Assembly (NCBI RefSeq): GCF_029633865.1
Contig: NC_079214.1
Location: forward strand, 17,867,637 to 17,931,636
Direction of reading: 5' to 3'
Origin: Lampris incognitus
Taxonomy: Eukaryota; Chordata; Actinopteri; Lampriformes; Lampridae
DNA length: 64,000 nucleotides
Shown here: positions 10,049-22,559 of the stretch, piece after piece
Position numbering within the stretch: the first letter of the stretch is position 1
Layout: the number at the start of each line of letters is the position of its first letter
Notes under the pieces: generated by a model
What the model saw: the letters and a program-made list of their open reading frames with translations, nothing else
Databases searched by the model: none
Told to the model about the DNA's origin: nothing
Made by a program: the position numbers and the translations under genes

Positions 10049-10827
10049 TTAAATTTTGGATTTTGGTTAACTTTGCACCCCTGTGGATAAAAGTTGTAGT
10101 CCTTTTTGGAAGAACAACTTTTCACGTTAAAAACAATTCCTCTTGTCGCAAAAATCTATATTCGCCCTCTGGTAGTATTGTGCAATTTGTTTTGAAGAGG
10201 AGTGAAAGATGTAGCGGTGTTGTGGAAAAACAGGTGTTTTATGATATACAGCGATGAGGTAATTTTATTTTTTTGGATTTTCTTTCTCCCCTTTTTCCCC
10301 CCAGTTGTGTCTGGCCAATTACCCCACTCTTCTGAGCCGTCTCGGTCGCTGCTCCACCCTCTCTGCCGATCTGAGGAGGGCTGCAGACTACCACATGCCT
10401 CGTCCGATACATGTGGAGTCGCCGGCCGCTTCTTTTCACCTGACAGTGAGGCGTTTCACCAGGGGGACGCAGCACGTGGGAGGATCACACAATTCCCCCC
10501 AGTTCCCCGGAGGGGGGGACTCCCGACTGACCAGAGGAGGCGCTAATGCAACGACCAAGACACGTACCCACACCCGCAGACATGGCCAATTATGTCTGTA
10601 GGGACACCCGACCAAGCCGGAGGTAATGCATTTTTAATTGTGGCTATGTATCTCGTCTGTGTCTCACAAATTGTTTTGTCAGCTTTCACAGGGAATCTGA
10701 CCCGCAGACGAGCATTTGGAATCATATAGCAATATCTAATCTTTTCACTCATGGTCTCATTTGCTTATGTCAAAACTAAATTGAGACTGACAAATAATCA
10801 TCAATAAACTCCTTATAGCAGCTTTAA
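10049..10827. mobile_element. TTAA-ended MITE split by a nested SINE
   Basis: The flanks of the inserted SINE align with 40955-41380. Shared stretches include CCCCTGTGGA near the left, CGCCCTCTGGTA versus TACCCTCTGGTA, TGGAAAAACAGGTGTTT, GCATTTGGAATCAT and GGTCTCATTTGCTTAT. The right end reads TAGCAGCTTTAA (10816-10827), matching the inverted left end TTAAAGCTGTTA of the other copy. The left end (TTAA at 10049) is less clear. Confidence 0.6.
10264..10619 (-). mobile_element. tRNA-derived SINE (long type), 5'-truncated, nested in a MITE
   Basis: The plus strand shows the reverse complement: CCGATACATGTGGAGTCGCC, CACGTGGGAGGATCACAC and CCAGAGGAGGCGCTA. The tRNA head is missing; the element stops in CCGGAGGTAA. 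An 8-bp repeat GAGGTAAT brackets it (10256-10263 and 10620-10627). Part of the right copy also belongs to the SINE consensus, so integration probably used microhomology. Confidence 0.85.
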
Positions 10828-13800
10828 GGCCACATTAGGCAGTTTCATGAACATCACCAGGATTAGATGGCCACCGGAAATTATATTTAAGTCAGTAAAG
10901 TGTGTATATGTCCCCGTGGTTGACGGTTTACCTGACAATCTGAATTGTCATGTTTCTGGAAACTATCAATCTGGTATTTGAAAAGAAAATGGTAATTGTT
11001 ATTTGTTACTCTGCTATCCAAAGCTTGCATCATTATTGAGTTTTGCACCCATAGGTGCCTGATTGTTTGACCACAGCTTAGAGAAAACTTTCAAATGCAA
11101 GCTTAGAAGGGCTCTTGCTTAAAACTATAGTGCAGATGGCAGTAACGTAAACTTATTTCATCTTGCATTTGTCTAAAAATTAACTTCTCGCTTTCAGTCA
11201 GCAGCGACCAGACGTTTCATGAATAGATGGCACTTGAACTCGAATCGCCACTGATTTGCTGACGGCACACAAAATCAAGCCTCTAACACCCGAGGACTTA
11301 AGTGCCTTTAATCAAAATGTTGTGCTCTCAACAACAAAACATTGTAAAATATCGCACCAGCCATGCAGCTTGCGTTTCCCCAAACCATTTGAGAACCAAG
11401 ACCAAGGTTTCAAACTGGTTTTAGAGCTTGTGCGTATAGAATTGCAGCATAATTGCCCCACAAAAATACAAAAAATTATAGTTCTACCATGAGATTTCTG
11501 GAACATGTTTTTCTTTCTTCATTGCGGTGTTTGTTCTCTGACGTCTGTTGTGACATCAGATGAGTATATTTACATCAACAGACACAACAACAACAAACAT
11601 AATGCCTGTATGTGGGATCAGAAGCCAAATTTATTCTTTCTGCACCGTAACTTTAAAGAAGCAGTTATGAGTCCCGAGACCTGCCTACGCAAACATCTTG
11701 ATTAAAGATGGGGTCCTGTTCTGCTGAGTCCAGTGCAAACACAGCAATTGGTGTCGGTGAGCCTGATGATCTAATGCAAATACTCCGACATGACGATTCA
11801 AATCTAATATAAATATGTGAAAGAAAATTAATAATAAGGGCAATTGGATTGGTATACTGTTTCCTAAGTGCAGACAGAGTAAATTATTGTAGTAAGTCTC
11901 TGGGAGAATCACTTCATGGATCACACTATATTTTATTGGGGGGATGTCTTTAGTGTGTTGGCTACGTTGCCATATTTGGGGTTTCTCCTCAGATTTCTTT
12001 TAAAGACATTTTTGGAGCATAGAACTAAAATATATGCAACTAAATTTATCAAAAAAAACAGATATTATACCTTCTCTTCATTTCAGCTCCAGCATCCTGT
12101 CCAGTGTGTGTCTATGTAGAGCACTGCTTCTGTGTGCATGCATGGCATTCATTTGTCAGAGAGCTTCTCTGTGGATATGCCAGTTGTGGCAGAGTATGCA
12201 TTGTGAGTACCGGGGCTGTGCTTCTCTCCGTTGGCAGACAGCCCAACGGGAGCTCGGCTGTATGAATCCACTAATCCTTGAATGGCTGAACCTGTTTGCT
12301 GTGTGATTTGCCGACTTCATACTCATGAAGGTGTTAATGCAAAATGATTCTCGGACCCCAAGGGGACTGAATAGCTTTGTTTATTTGATTACTCATCGCG
12401 AGAAAGGGATTTAATTAAATCAGTATGTTAGAAATGATCTTTCAAATGTATTTTTGCAATCCAGCCACTGCAGTACACCGGACCTAATTTGTCTATTCCT
12501 ATTGGCTATCAGCTAATGCACCATCCTGTGGAAATGAAATCCTAAACAAATCCACATATAAATACAACGCAGTAGTATGAAAAAACCAAGGGCCATTAAT
12601 GTGATATGTTAAATGCAAGGTACTAGGAATTGCAGAAATGAAATCTCAGCTTGTTCATTATCGTCTGAGTGCTAAACTACCTCTGCGGAAGATCATGAGC
12701 CATCTTATTTTATGATATGAAATGCATTCCCCGGCATCAACAGTGAGCCGTGCCAGGTTTTCCCCCTGGTTAGCCTTGCCCCTGCCTCCCAGTATGTAGG
12801 CTAATTCAGCCTGATAACTGTCTCAGCTCGAAGGGCTTGCTAAATCTTTCTAGGTCACAGATGGGCCCAACGCAGCAACAATGAGAAGTAATCTCTGCTT
12901 TTTCTTCCAGGAAAGGAACGTGTGATGAGCGAGCTACGGAGTGAATTATTGGTTAAACAGATTGCTTTAGTGCGAAGGATGAATGCACACATCAGGAAGC
13001 AGTCATTAGCAAGGGGACACACTGTGTTTCAAATAGCACGACGAAAATGTACAAAAAGTGTCAGGAGGAAAATATAGTCTCACGTAATGGAGAGCTTCAC
13101 GGTGAAATCGTACCCTCTTTGTTTGGCTTCACGGGCTGGCATGTCAGATAACAGCTGGGTCAAGGTAAAAAAAAAAAAAGGTTTCTGTATTGAGTTTATT
13201 TTTTTATCTTTTGGAAGGGAAAATAACTGGATTTTAGTGTTTATTGCATTACCCTCATGCCCTTGCATAATTTAGTTTGTATTAGTGACAATCATTAATG
13301 ACCCCTGAGCGAGGAAAGAGAGTTTTCTTATCGGCAGTTGTGTAGCTTCACTTTTCATTGCTGAACGGGGCCTTTGTCATCGGGATGCACTAATCGGTAA
13401 ACAATTTGAGCTTTTAACCTTCGTATGAGGGAACCAGACCTTTGATTATATTTGGGAACAGCTTGACACGCTTCTCCGTTGTCGGCATACTCGCCTCCAT
13501 GCCCCCCAAGTCTGCGTCTAAGCAGGTGGCAGTTGCGCTCTGGTGGTTTCAAACTAGATCCTGCTACAAATGGCTATTGCCCATTTGTTTGGGTTGAGCA
13601 AGGCATCGGCTGAGATAATTGCCCATGAAATGTTGGATGCCCTGCGCACCTAAGGCCTTACTCCAAAGGCAAAAAAAAAAAAATTCAGCGGACATATGGG
13701 TGAATCTGGCCGTGGTTTGGTAATGCGTTTCCTCTGTGTGCTTTTATCAGGCGACTGACTGAAGAGGTGAATGGAAGAGGTGATGGTGATGACACATACT

Positions 13801-13900
13801 CAGCGGTACTGTGATTGTTATGATTGTATTTTATGTTATTTGTGTCACAATAAATGATATATGTAATGCCCACTGAGGGTAAAAACTAAAAAAATATGGA
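10828..13900. other. Non-coding stretch, no gene seen
   Basis: Mostly unique-looking, AT-rich DNA. No exon with convincing splice signals and no recognised mobile element. Homopolymer A-runs at about 13169-13180 and 13671-13682. Confidence 0.5.
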
Positions 13901-13911
13901 CACAAAAAGAC

Positions 13912-14317
13912 AACTTTTTGGACCCCCCCCTTTTTTTTCTCCCCAATTCTTTCTGGCCAATTACCCCACTCTTCTGAGCTGTTCTGGTCGCTGCTCCACC
14001 CCCTCTGCCAATCCGGGGAGGGCTGCAGACTACCACATGCCTCCTTCGATACATGTGGAGTCGCCAGCTGCTTTTTTTCACCTGACAGTGAGGAGTTTCG
14101 CCAGGGGGATGTAGCACATGGGAGGATCACGCTGTTCCCCCCAGTTCCCCCTCCCCCCGAATAGGCACCCTGACCGACCAAGAGGAGGCGGTGGTGCAGT
14201 GACCAGGATTCTGTCTATAGGGAACGCCCGACCAAACCGGAGGTAACGCGGGGATTCGAACCGCCGATCCTCGTGTTGGTAGGCAACAGAATAGACCGCC
14301 ACGCCATCCGGACGCCC
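13912..14317 (-). mobile_element. tRNA-derived SINE (long type), full length
   Basis: Minus strand: tRNA-like head GGCGTCCGGATGGCGTGGCG, B box GGTTCGAATCC, body, and a tail before a C/T tract. Direct repeats CACAAAAAGAC at 13901-13911 and 14318-14328 are the target-site duplication. Confidence 0.9.
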
Positions 14318-14328
14318 CACAAAAAGAC

Positions 14329-15602
14329 ATCTTCATGCACTGTCAATAAGATAAATGCAGAATACACCTCTTGATAGCGTTGAAGTTTGGCCCCGTTCAC
14401 TGTGTTTGCCTATGTTGATCTTTCAACACCCCCCCTTTTTTTTTTCAAGCCCATTGGAGAAAGCAGCTATTGTGGAAAAGTGCTGTCTCTGCCTGCTTTT
14501 TAGTGCCATCCTCAGAAAAATTTAAAATTTTTGAAAGAGCGCACATGATGTCAACCAATTTATATGTGTGAGCCAGCTTCTCATAATAAAGATGTGTTGT
14601 GAGTAGCAACGTTATGATAACAATAGTGCATTTTAACAAACATGGCCAGGATATTTCAGCTTCGTCATCTAAGGGAAAAAGGTCTGTTTGCACCATTTAC
14701 CAGCAGTGTTAAGAAGCCAAACCTCGGTGACCTCCAATTCTGGCTGCAATTACTTATTTTGGTTTTTCAATATAGCAGATCACACAATGCGGCTGTCGTC
14801 ATTGACATATCTGCACAAGGTGACAATGTTCGAGCGTGACAGACTGCTAAAAAGACAGGAATTTTCATTAGCTTTGGTTAGCAAGTTAGCATTTTGCAAC
14901 GCTCGATCCCATTACTTTTTTTTATAGACGAGCGGTTAACCGACAACTGAAGCAGAATGATGTCAGTGACCACATCATTTAATCTCATTAATTCAGTAAA
15001 ACATGCAAAACTATACATAAAAACCATATCAAATAATATGTTTTGATCAAAAAATGCTCAAAATATAAAATGCCAGATGTTCAGGGAGGTAGAAAATTAC
15101 TTTAAGCAGAATCTGGGTGTGCATCTTCCCATGACTATATGGCCTACATGCTATTACTCTGCAAACGTTATGATCCAGTCATACTCTTGTGACTAAAAGT
15201 CAAACTCAGGACTAAACATAGTTGCCCTATGATGTTTTAATAGAAACGAGAACAATCTAAGAATTTGATTTTAATATTTGTTTCCGAGGCTAATCCCCAG
15301 TTCCATCCTAATTACCTTGTTGCTGTTCTCTTTTTTTATCCTCATTCTCACCGCTGGACTCTTCGTATGTTTCACGCTTCATTATATTTATTACCTGAGC
15401 TGCCCTTATTAGACTGACTTATAAATCCACTATGGTTACGTTTTATGTATTTCCATGTTGTGTGCAATGTGCACTGATTTTGCTTTGGTCACAAGGTGCG
15501 GCGGTAATGGTGGTATTGTAAATGTTAGCGTCTCCTCTACAGTATCACTCAGCAGCCATGAGTCAGCTGTGGTCACGGCACTGGTCAACACCGAGTCCAG
15601 CT
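14329..15602. other. Non-coding stretch, no gene seen
   Basis: No supported gene or mobile element. Short frames here show no domain or splice support. Confidence 0.5.
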
Positions 15603-15645
15603 TTTCTTATAAAGCACCTCTCTCTCGGCGGTGCTTTATAAGAAA
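15603..15645. repeat. Perfect 16-bp inverted repeat (hairpin)
   Basis: TTTCTTATAAAGCACC (15603-15618) is followed after 11 bases by its exact reverse complement GGTGCTTTATAAGAAA (15630-15645). Confidence 0.9.
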
Positions 15646-15977
15646 GACGTCTGGAGTAGCATCAGACCAGAGGTTATTACTGTACCTCTACCCCTGTCTG
15701 TGATGATTGCAAAGGGTAATTGAGGGTCAGGGTGAAAGGAGGCCACTTGGACCCTTGTCTGTGACGGAAAGGTACGGTGATGGGAAACACAGTCAAAGCT
15801 AATCCAACAAGGAGTGATAGTCAATAATGAAAAAAAAAAAGATAATTTGAAAAAAACAACTGAAGAACCTTGTCTTAAATGGAGTGGCGATCACAGACGT
15901 AGGTTCAGTATTGCTCATTGTCTTTGCAAAAACCGTTCTCGAACACTCTCCCCGGTGTAGACTGATGATTTTGTTTT

Positions 15978-16426
15978 TTGGGGATTTTTTCTATTCCCCC
16001 CCCCTTTATCTCTCCAATTGTATCCGGCCAATTACCCCATTCTTCCAAGCCATCCCAGTCACTGCTCCACCCCCTCTGCCAATCTGGGGAGGCTGCAGAC
16101 TACTACATGCTTCCTCCGATACATGTGGAGTCGCCAGCCGCTTCTTTTCACCTGACAGCGAGGAGTTTCACCAGGGGGACGTAGCACGTGGGAGGATCAC
16201 GCTATTCCCCCCAGTTCCCCCTCCCCCCTGAACAGGCGCCCCGACCGACCAGAGGAGGTGCTAGTGCAGCGACCAGGACACATACCCACATCCGGCTTCC
16301 CACCCGCAGACACGGCCAATCGTGATAGGGACGCCTGACCAAGCCGGAGGTAACACGGGGATTCGACCCAGCGAGCCCCATGTTGCTAGGCAACGGAATA
16401 GACCACCACGCTACCCGAGCGCCCCC
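15978..16426 (-). mobile_element. tRNA-derived SINE (long type), full length
   Basis: Same family as 13912-14317. The head ends GGGCGCTCGGGTAGCGTGG on the minus strand. Flanks ATGATTTTGTTT (15965-15976) and ATGATTTGTTT (16429-16439) form a near-perfect target-site duplication. Confidence 0.88.
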
Positions 16427-16439
16427 TTATGATTTGTTT

Positions 16440-19390
16440 ATCATGGCTGAATGCTTCTTTTACTCCCTTCTGAAGCTGTTTGAGGGTGAGCCTTATTCAG
16501 TGTTATTCCATTACTAACAGATGTGTTGATGAAAAGGGCTTACAGAGGTTGTGTTGTTAAGCCAATGTTAAAACAAAGCTAACGCAAATTCATGATGCTG
16601 AGTGAATATTTAGCCGTCCTCCTGCAAATTGGCTATATGGGACTACCTCCAATATGGTTTATACTGGTTCCCTACCCAGACGGCGAGTGACTGGTTAGCT
16701 GAAATGCCAACGTGCATAGACAATGTCCCATGCAACTAACTTGAGTATATTTACATGGAAAGTAATATTGCACTTACTGGGAGTAATAATTCAAAAGCAT
16801 TGATTTGATTTTGTTCAGGTTGCTGAAAAAAATGTGTGATCTCTAAAACCCAGGTTTACATGGATTCTTTTAATATTGGATCTAAGGTACGTCGACTTTT
16901 CCAGTACTTCCTTTCACTGTCCGAGCTCGCCATTACCAGTCCTCAAGCAGGCATTTGGTCATTTTCTCAGCCTGTCTTTAAAAACAATTAAGTCTTTTGT
17001 AGGTGTTATCACAGAAAACCTTAACATGGACATTCCTGCCATCCACTCGGTTTGAGTAAATGGTCGGACTGCAGACTGGGTCTGTGTGTGTAGTGGCAGA
17101 CAGTAAACCATTGAAAACTGAGCATCGGTGTCGTGGTCAATTATGTTCACAGAATGTCCAGTCAGCATCTTTGATTCAGTAAATAACAAACAGTAAATAA
17201 GCGAATGACTTCATCAACTTTTATCATGAATCAAAAACGGAAAAGACGCAATGGAGGGATGTGCATTAATAAGATGCAAATATTTTACAAAGCAACATAT
17301 TGAAGATTATTTTTTGTAGACGTGTAAGGTTAAGAGGGAAGCTTGCCAACTTGCCTTCAAAAACTAAACTGGGCTGTGTATTGGCAAGACTGGCGATACG
17401 ATACGTATCACGATACAATGGCTACGATTCAATATATTGCGATACTAGGCCTGTGTTCTTTGTGTTTACGCTACTTCCTGTCTGTTTACACTGGAGGGGA
17501 AGAGCCAAATGGCTGAAGATAGATTACAATAGTGCTATTTAATGGTCGGGGGTTTACACACAATGCAAAATGAAACACTGTCTGCCACGAATCTTTGCAT
17601 GTACACTATTAGTTAAAAATTGATGGTGTTTTTGAGAGTCGATACAGTGTCGCACTATATAATATGATCATACTCGTGTAGTGATATTTTCTTATACTCC
17701 TAATTCACACACATCTATACACATCATCTGAAAATGCGAACTGACACATTTCTGTAATGGTAATGTGTAGCATATATCCAAAGTTTGCCAAGCCAAACAT
17801 GTTGTAGCATTTTGTAACAAATGAACACAGCTTTTTCAGTATAATGACAAGTGTCACAATTCAATTGTACATCTGTGCGAAGATGCGTCAGGTGTAGATT
17901 TACAGAAATAGATGACACAAAACTCCCTCGCTTGTTTTGTCTGAAATGTGCCGCATGCAGGTTTTCTGAGGCGCATCATTACGCTGTGTTCAAATGGCTT
18001 CTCTCCATCTGTTCCCGTGCCACCCATTCTTCCAGAAGTCGGTGGGGAAAGTTTTCGGCGCGTGCTTGTTAATTATGCAGCATCCAGCGTCTGGCATAGA
18101 TTTGACTTTCTTTTTTTTTTCAAAGTGAAATTTGAAAATGTGTTCAGCAGAGCCATTCAAACAAATCTAATTGTTATTTTGCTCTTAACATGTCACAATG
18201 GATTTCACAACTGCCCCTGTACATCACTTCCGGTGCTTGGAGCAGTTCATGCCAGTTAGGAAGTCTCAGCAATTATCAAAATGGCTTAGCATGCTGACTC
18301 TGAAGTAAAACGTTTGCAAATATTGTTTTAATGTATTTAGCTCCTGCAGCTTCCCAGCTCTGCCTTGCTCCATGCCCCATCCCCGTTTCCACTCAATTTA
18401 ATTCTCCTCAAGAAGAGAATATGGTTGCATCCTAGACACTTACATTCTAGTGATGCTGTTTATCTCATCCACCAGAAACTAATTCATCATCCCCGACCCG
18501 CTCTGAAAGGACATATTTACTGTAGTCCCTTGAAAAAAAAAGTATCTAGTGAAAATTAAAGGGTCCTTACTAAAAGTTTTATATGGGATACTACAGTTTT
18601 TATGCGCTCGAAGTGCATCTTATTGGCCATTAACTACTTGATGTTGTACCATTTGTGAGAGATTTTTTTCCCTTTCAGGCTGTGGTTATTAATATTCTTT
18701 TCAGCCCTGCTTGATTTACAAAGTTCTCTAGAAGCATGTGGACTTCAAACTTCTGTTCTCTAATGGTTTTGGTCTATTTCATGCATCTCCATCTCTACAA
18801 ATAGAGTGTGTCTCAAACTTTGCTAAAATTACACCGAAGGTTTTCAATTTGCCCCAGAAAACATACCAAGCCATTCGTATTCACTTAAGGTACTAATCGA
18901 GGTCAGTGTTTAAAGCCCTCGATTTTCTGATTAAGGTGGAAAAATCAAGCTCAGTTGTCTTTTTTTTTTTTTTTGTCAAAGTACCCCTTTTTCATATTTT
19001 TCAAGATAAAATCCTGATGTTTCAGAGATGTTTCCGAGGATCTGAGGCTTATAAATAAATAGAGTAAATAAATTCAGAGATGTGTTGACATTTTCTTTTT
19101 TGGAATGATGAAACAAGCAGAGACAGTCCTATAACCAGAAATTCATTTTAGTAAGCGAGCAAGTATCTATCTAATTTACCTATCTGAAGGTAAATTATGG
19201 GGATGAGGTAAATTCCTGTTTCCCCCCATTTCACTGGCATCATCCATAGTTCTCCCCATTTACTAAAGCTTTCCTTTTCAAGGTACAGAGGTCTTCATTG
19301 TGGTGGGTAAAATTAAGGGGGTGGATTTGTAGCAATACTCTCAATAGGATGTAACTAATATACTATTAATCACGCAACACACTTCGCATT
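16440..19390. other. Non-coding stretch with a possible decayed hAT fragment
   Basis: At about 17388-17450 the sequence GCGATACGATACGTATCACG and ATATTGCGATAC resembles pieces of hAT MITEs ending in GGGCAATAT-like repeats, but ends and duplications were not found. Otherwise no gene or element is seen. A T-run lies at about 18960-18974. Confidence 0.4.
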
Positions 19391-19392
19391 AA

Positions 19393-19522
19393 GGCTAAGC
19401 ATAAAATGTGTGCGCACCACGCACATCTCAGCCCTATGTTCCCTCACCCTCACCCTTAACCGAACCTCAGTTCATGAGGGAACATACTAGGGCTGACCCC
19501 CATTTTATGCTATGCTGTTAGC
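19393..19522. repeat. Imperfect foldback, about 130 bp
   Basis: Outer arms GGCTAAGCATAAAATG and CATTTTATGCTATGC, and inner arms CAGCCCTATGTTCCCTCA and TGAGGGAACATACTAGGGCT, are reverse complements with small gaps. They surround a CACCCTTAACC-rich loop. It looks like a small palindromic MITE; no clear target-site duplication was found. Confidence 0.65.
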
Positions 19523-19650
19523 ATGCAGAACGGTGGATTTGTTAAGGTGATTTCACAGTATAAAGACTGATGTGGATATTCGGCTGTCCAATCTATTGTT
19601 TTTAACTGTCCCTTTGCAATCTTGATAACACCCTATTGTTTGTGCCTGCC

Positions 19651-19764
19651 AGCCTGTCCAAGGTGTCTCCCCACCTGCTGCCCAATGACTGCTGGGATAG
19701 GCTCCAGCATCCTCGCGACCCGGAGAGCAGGATAAGCGGTTCGGATAATGGATGGATGGATGTC
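19651..19764 (+). mobile_element. SINE 3'-end fragment with (ATGG) tail
   Basis: Contains GGTGTCTCCCCACCTGCTG, CTGGGATAGGCTCCAGCATC and GGTTCGGATAATGGATGG, the same SINE family as 5830-6206, 5'-truncated. Confidence 0.8.
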
Positions 19765-21700
19765 CAACACATTTTCACCCCATAGCGTCATATGTTGACG
19801 CTGTGGACATGGTGTGATGTGCGAGGAACCCTCCGGTGTCTGTATATAGAGGCAGTGGGTATTCTAGTGTTAAACTTCTGCCTGATACATGAATATTAAT
19901 ACAGGTTAGATTAAATTTAGGGTTGAGGGTAGGTAGTGGCTAACCCGCTATGTCTCATATAGATTGCCAAAGGGTGCCTGGTGCATCAGGTATCGACACT
20001 TTGTCAACAGCTTCAATATATGTCGCAGTGAGATGTAAATGGGCCCACATGCCAGTATGCATTGTGGCACTCTGTATGCGGCCAACAAGTGTGTGCGCTA
20101 ATATCACTAAGACCAATTTTTGTAAGTACATTGTATGTGTGTGGTGATACTAGTTTGTCTCCTTCTTATGGAGATATTAGTGACTTTGCGGAGTGTCAGT
20201 GTATTGGTGGGAGGGACACGCTACAGGCGGGTTGGGTGGTGATTTAGCCAGGCCATCTTGATTGGTGAGATGTGTCGTTTGGTGCTGGTACAGGGACGAA
20301 GTGTCCTTTGAAGTGTTCGCTGAAAGCCTTTGCTGTAATTATCCTGTCATGAGAGAGGCTATAAGCCCGAGACTTCATTAGGCACATGTCTCCTGCTTTT
20401 TCATCTTTCCTCAAAAACACTCATCTTTATGGAGGCCTTAAAGTGCTAGACAACACAGTGATGAGAGCAGGGCCAATACCTCCTGACAACCCACTAATCA
20501 AAAGCATCATTACAAACTTCACCGCTTAATGGGCATCATTTATCCCTTTGGGATTTAGAGGAGGTAGGCTTCTTGCAGTCATCGAGGCCCGGGAAATCAA
20601 CCAGTTTCTTAGCCTAATGCTCTCAGTATATGTTGCTTAATTTAGGTCATTAGACTGGGCAGACTCTTCCCACCCGCTGTTTGGCAAGGAGCAAGTTTAT
20701 TGGAAGGCCTTCACAATACTCATGGTGCGGCTGTGTATATGCAACAAGAGAGCCAGAGGAGAACTCTGGCTTCCTGCAACACAGAGTCAGAGGGTGCAGC
20801 ACAAAGAGGTGCTGGCAGTGTACACTGGTCATTTACTGAAGTTCTCCTTCATTGGTTCTATCTGTGTCGAGAGGCCTAGTGCTGTAATGACCAGAAATAG
20901 ATGGAAGTGCCACACTACAGGGCTCCTCACTCTGTCTGCTTCTCTGAGATAGTGCTTGGATTAGGCCTACGCACTGGCAGGTCACGCTGGGCGCATTAAA
21001 GGAAATGGGTGTGCATGTGAGTGCAGTCAGACCACACTGACCATTTTTAATGACTTTGCCACAGTGGTGTTTTCATTACGAGTAAGGCTTCTCTTTGCGG
21101 AAGGGCAGCAATGCTCTTGAGTGGATTCGCTTTTGTATGATTGTGGTGTGTGTGTTTATGTGTACATGTGTATGAGTGTGTATGCACATGTGTTCATGCT
21201 CATGGGTGAAGGTGTGTGAGTTTGTGGGTGCATGTGTATGTGCCTGTACATGGATGTGTGCTCGAGGTGAGTAATACATACAGTAAACATTGCTGAGCTG
21301 TATTGGAAGAAGGGTGAGTCTCCCTGGCAAGGAAGAACACACCACAGGAAGAGGCTCAGCCCAATCCAGCGGTAAATCCTCAACCCTGGCAGTTCCGACT
21401 GCCACTCTCTCTACAAGCAAAACCAGTGAGCAGAGAATCACCCAATCTACCCTTAAAAAAACTCTTAAAAGGAGCATATCGTGGGTGCATGTGTGTCTTT
21501 GTGTGTGCCAACGTCACATAGTATTTGAGACAATACTGAAATGAATATATGATGCTAGATACAGTAAATAAGTGTAATTTGCTCTAATTTTATTAACTTT
21601 TGCACACAATAACAATTAGTTACATCGCCCCAATGTTGCTGCTGTTTTATGTTCGGTGCAATATGTCCTTATGTCATGTTAGTGTAATGAAATCAAACAA
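19765..21700. other. Non-coding stretch with degenerate (TG)n tracts
   Basis: 21143-21262 is a long imperfect TG/TGTATG-rich tract. No gene is supported: the 133-residue minus-strand frame across it is His/Thr-rich low-complexity sequence, not a protein. Confidence 0.5.
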
Positions 21701-21702
21701 GC

Positions 21703-21987
21703 TTGGGTGTCCGGGCAGTATAGCAGTCTATTCCATTGCCTACCAACACGGGGATCTCCAGTTCGAATCCCCGTATTACCTCCAGCTTGGTTAGCCGTGT
21801 CTGCGTGTGGGAAGCCGGATGTGGGTATGTGTCCTGGTCGCTGCACTAGCGCCTCCTCTGGTTGGTCAAGGTGCCTCTTCGGGAAGGAGGGTGTACTGGG
21901 GGGGGGGGGGGGGGATAGCGTGATCCTCCCACACGCTACGTCCCCCTGCTGAAACTCCTCACTGTCACGTGAAACGAAGCGGCTGGC
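21703..21987 (+). mobile_element. tRNA-derived SINE (long type), 3'-truncated
   Basis: Starts TTGGGTGTCCGGGCAGTATA with B box AGTTCGAATCC and runs through CACTAGCGCCTCCTCTGG and GCTACGTCCCCCTGC. It breaks off at AAGCGGCTGGC, where a 5'-truncated miniature LTR element begins. An internal G-run of 17 spans 21898-21914. Confidence 0.85.
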
Positions 21988-22243
21988 TAGTCGAGCGGTT
22001 AGCGATGTCTCCCGCGGTGCGGGAGATACGGGTTCGCGTCCCGGCTGCGGCATTTCCTGTGGCTGCCCCCCGAATTCACTACATTGGTGTCAGAGGTGGG
22101 ATACGCGCTTTCCCGAAGGAGGGGGGTAGTGTAACGTGCTCCATACGTCGGCTAACGGGTTGGACTCTTTAGTCGAGCGGTCAGCGATGTCTCCCGCGGC
22201 GCGGCTGGGGCAGTTCCTGTGGTTGCCCCCCGAATTCGCTACA
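21988..22243 (+). mobile_element. Miniature LTR retrotransposon (TRIM-like), family 2, 5'-truncated
   Basis: A partial 5' LTR (21988-22083, ending CGAATTCACTACA) is followed by one base, a tRNA-Leu-type primer site (22085-22102), a polypurine tract GAAGGAGGGGGGTAG (22115-22129) and a complete 3' LTR (22130-22243) that starts TGTAACGTGC and ends GAATTCGCTACA. The whole interior is only 46 bp. The 5' LTR holds a good tRNA-like core: A box TAGTCGAGCGG (21988-21998), anticodon-like stem CTCCCGC/GCGGGAG, and B box GGTTCGCGTCC (22031-22041). It resembles tRNA-Asp/Glu. The 3' LTR keeps the A box (22170-22180), but a ~25-base deletion removed the B box. No target duplication can be tested because the left end is lost. 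Confidence 0.65.
22085..22102 (+). other. Primer-binding site, tRNA-Leu type
   Basis: TGGTGTCAGAGGTGGGAT differs at one base from the complement of the 3' end of tRNA-Leu(CAA) with CCA, as I recall that tRNA. It lies one base after the LTR, the same spacing as at 4483-4500. Confidence 0.65.
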
Positions 22244-22559
22244 GTACATAAATTGGGTTTTATCTTTCCATGGCTGTGATAAGAGTTGGTTAAAGTATTT
22301 TTACCAGGATTAAAAAATTATATATAAAGCACATCCTCCTCTAATAAGACAAAAATGTACAATGCGCTGTACATTTCAACCACAACTCCCCAGTGAACGA
22401 AGCTCTCGTTCGCCACAAATTCCTTGATAAGCTCTTTCTATTTCATGGCATTTACTATCTTATCCACAACAGCAACCGCCATTGCTTTGCTAACACTTAA
22501 AATCTGTTCAAAATGCGTTGCTAGACCAATATCCAATGAGAAGCAGCAGCAACGTCACG

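Noticed and set aside
21988..22050. tRNA gene
   Set aside because: A and B boxes and two stems are present, but the acceptor stem and a normal anticodon loop are missing, and the sequence lies inside an LTR with a second degraded copy nearby.
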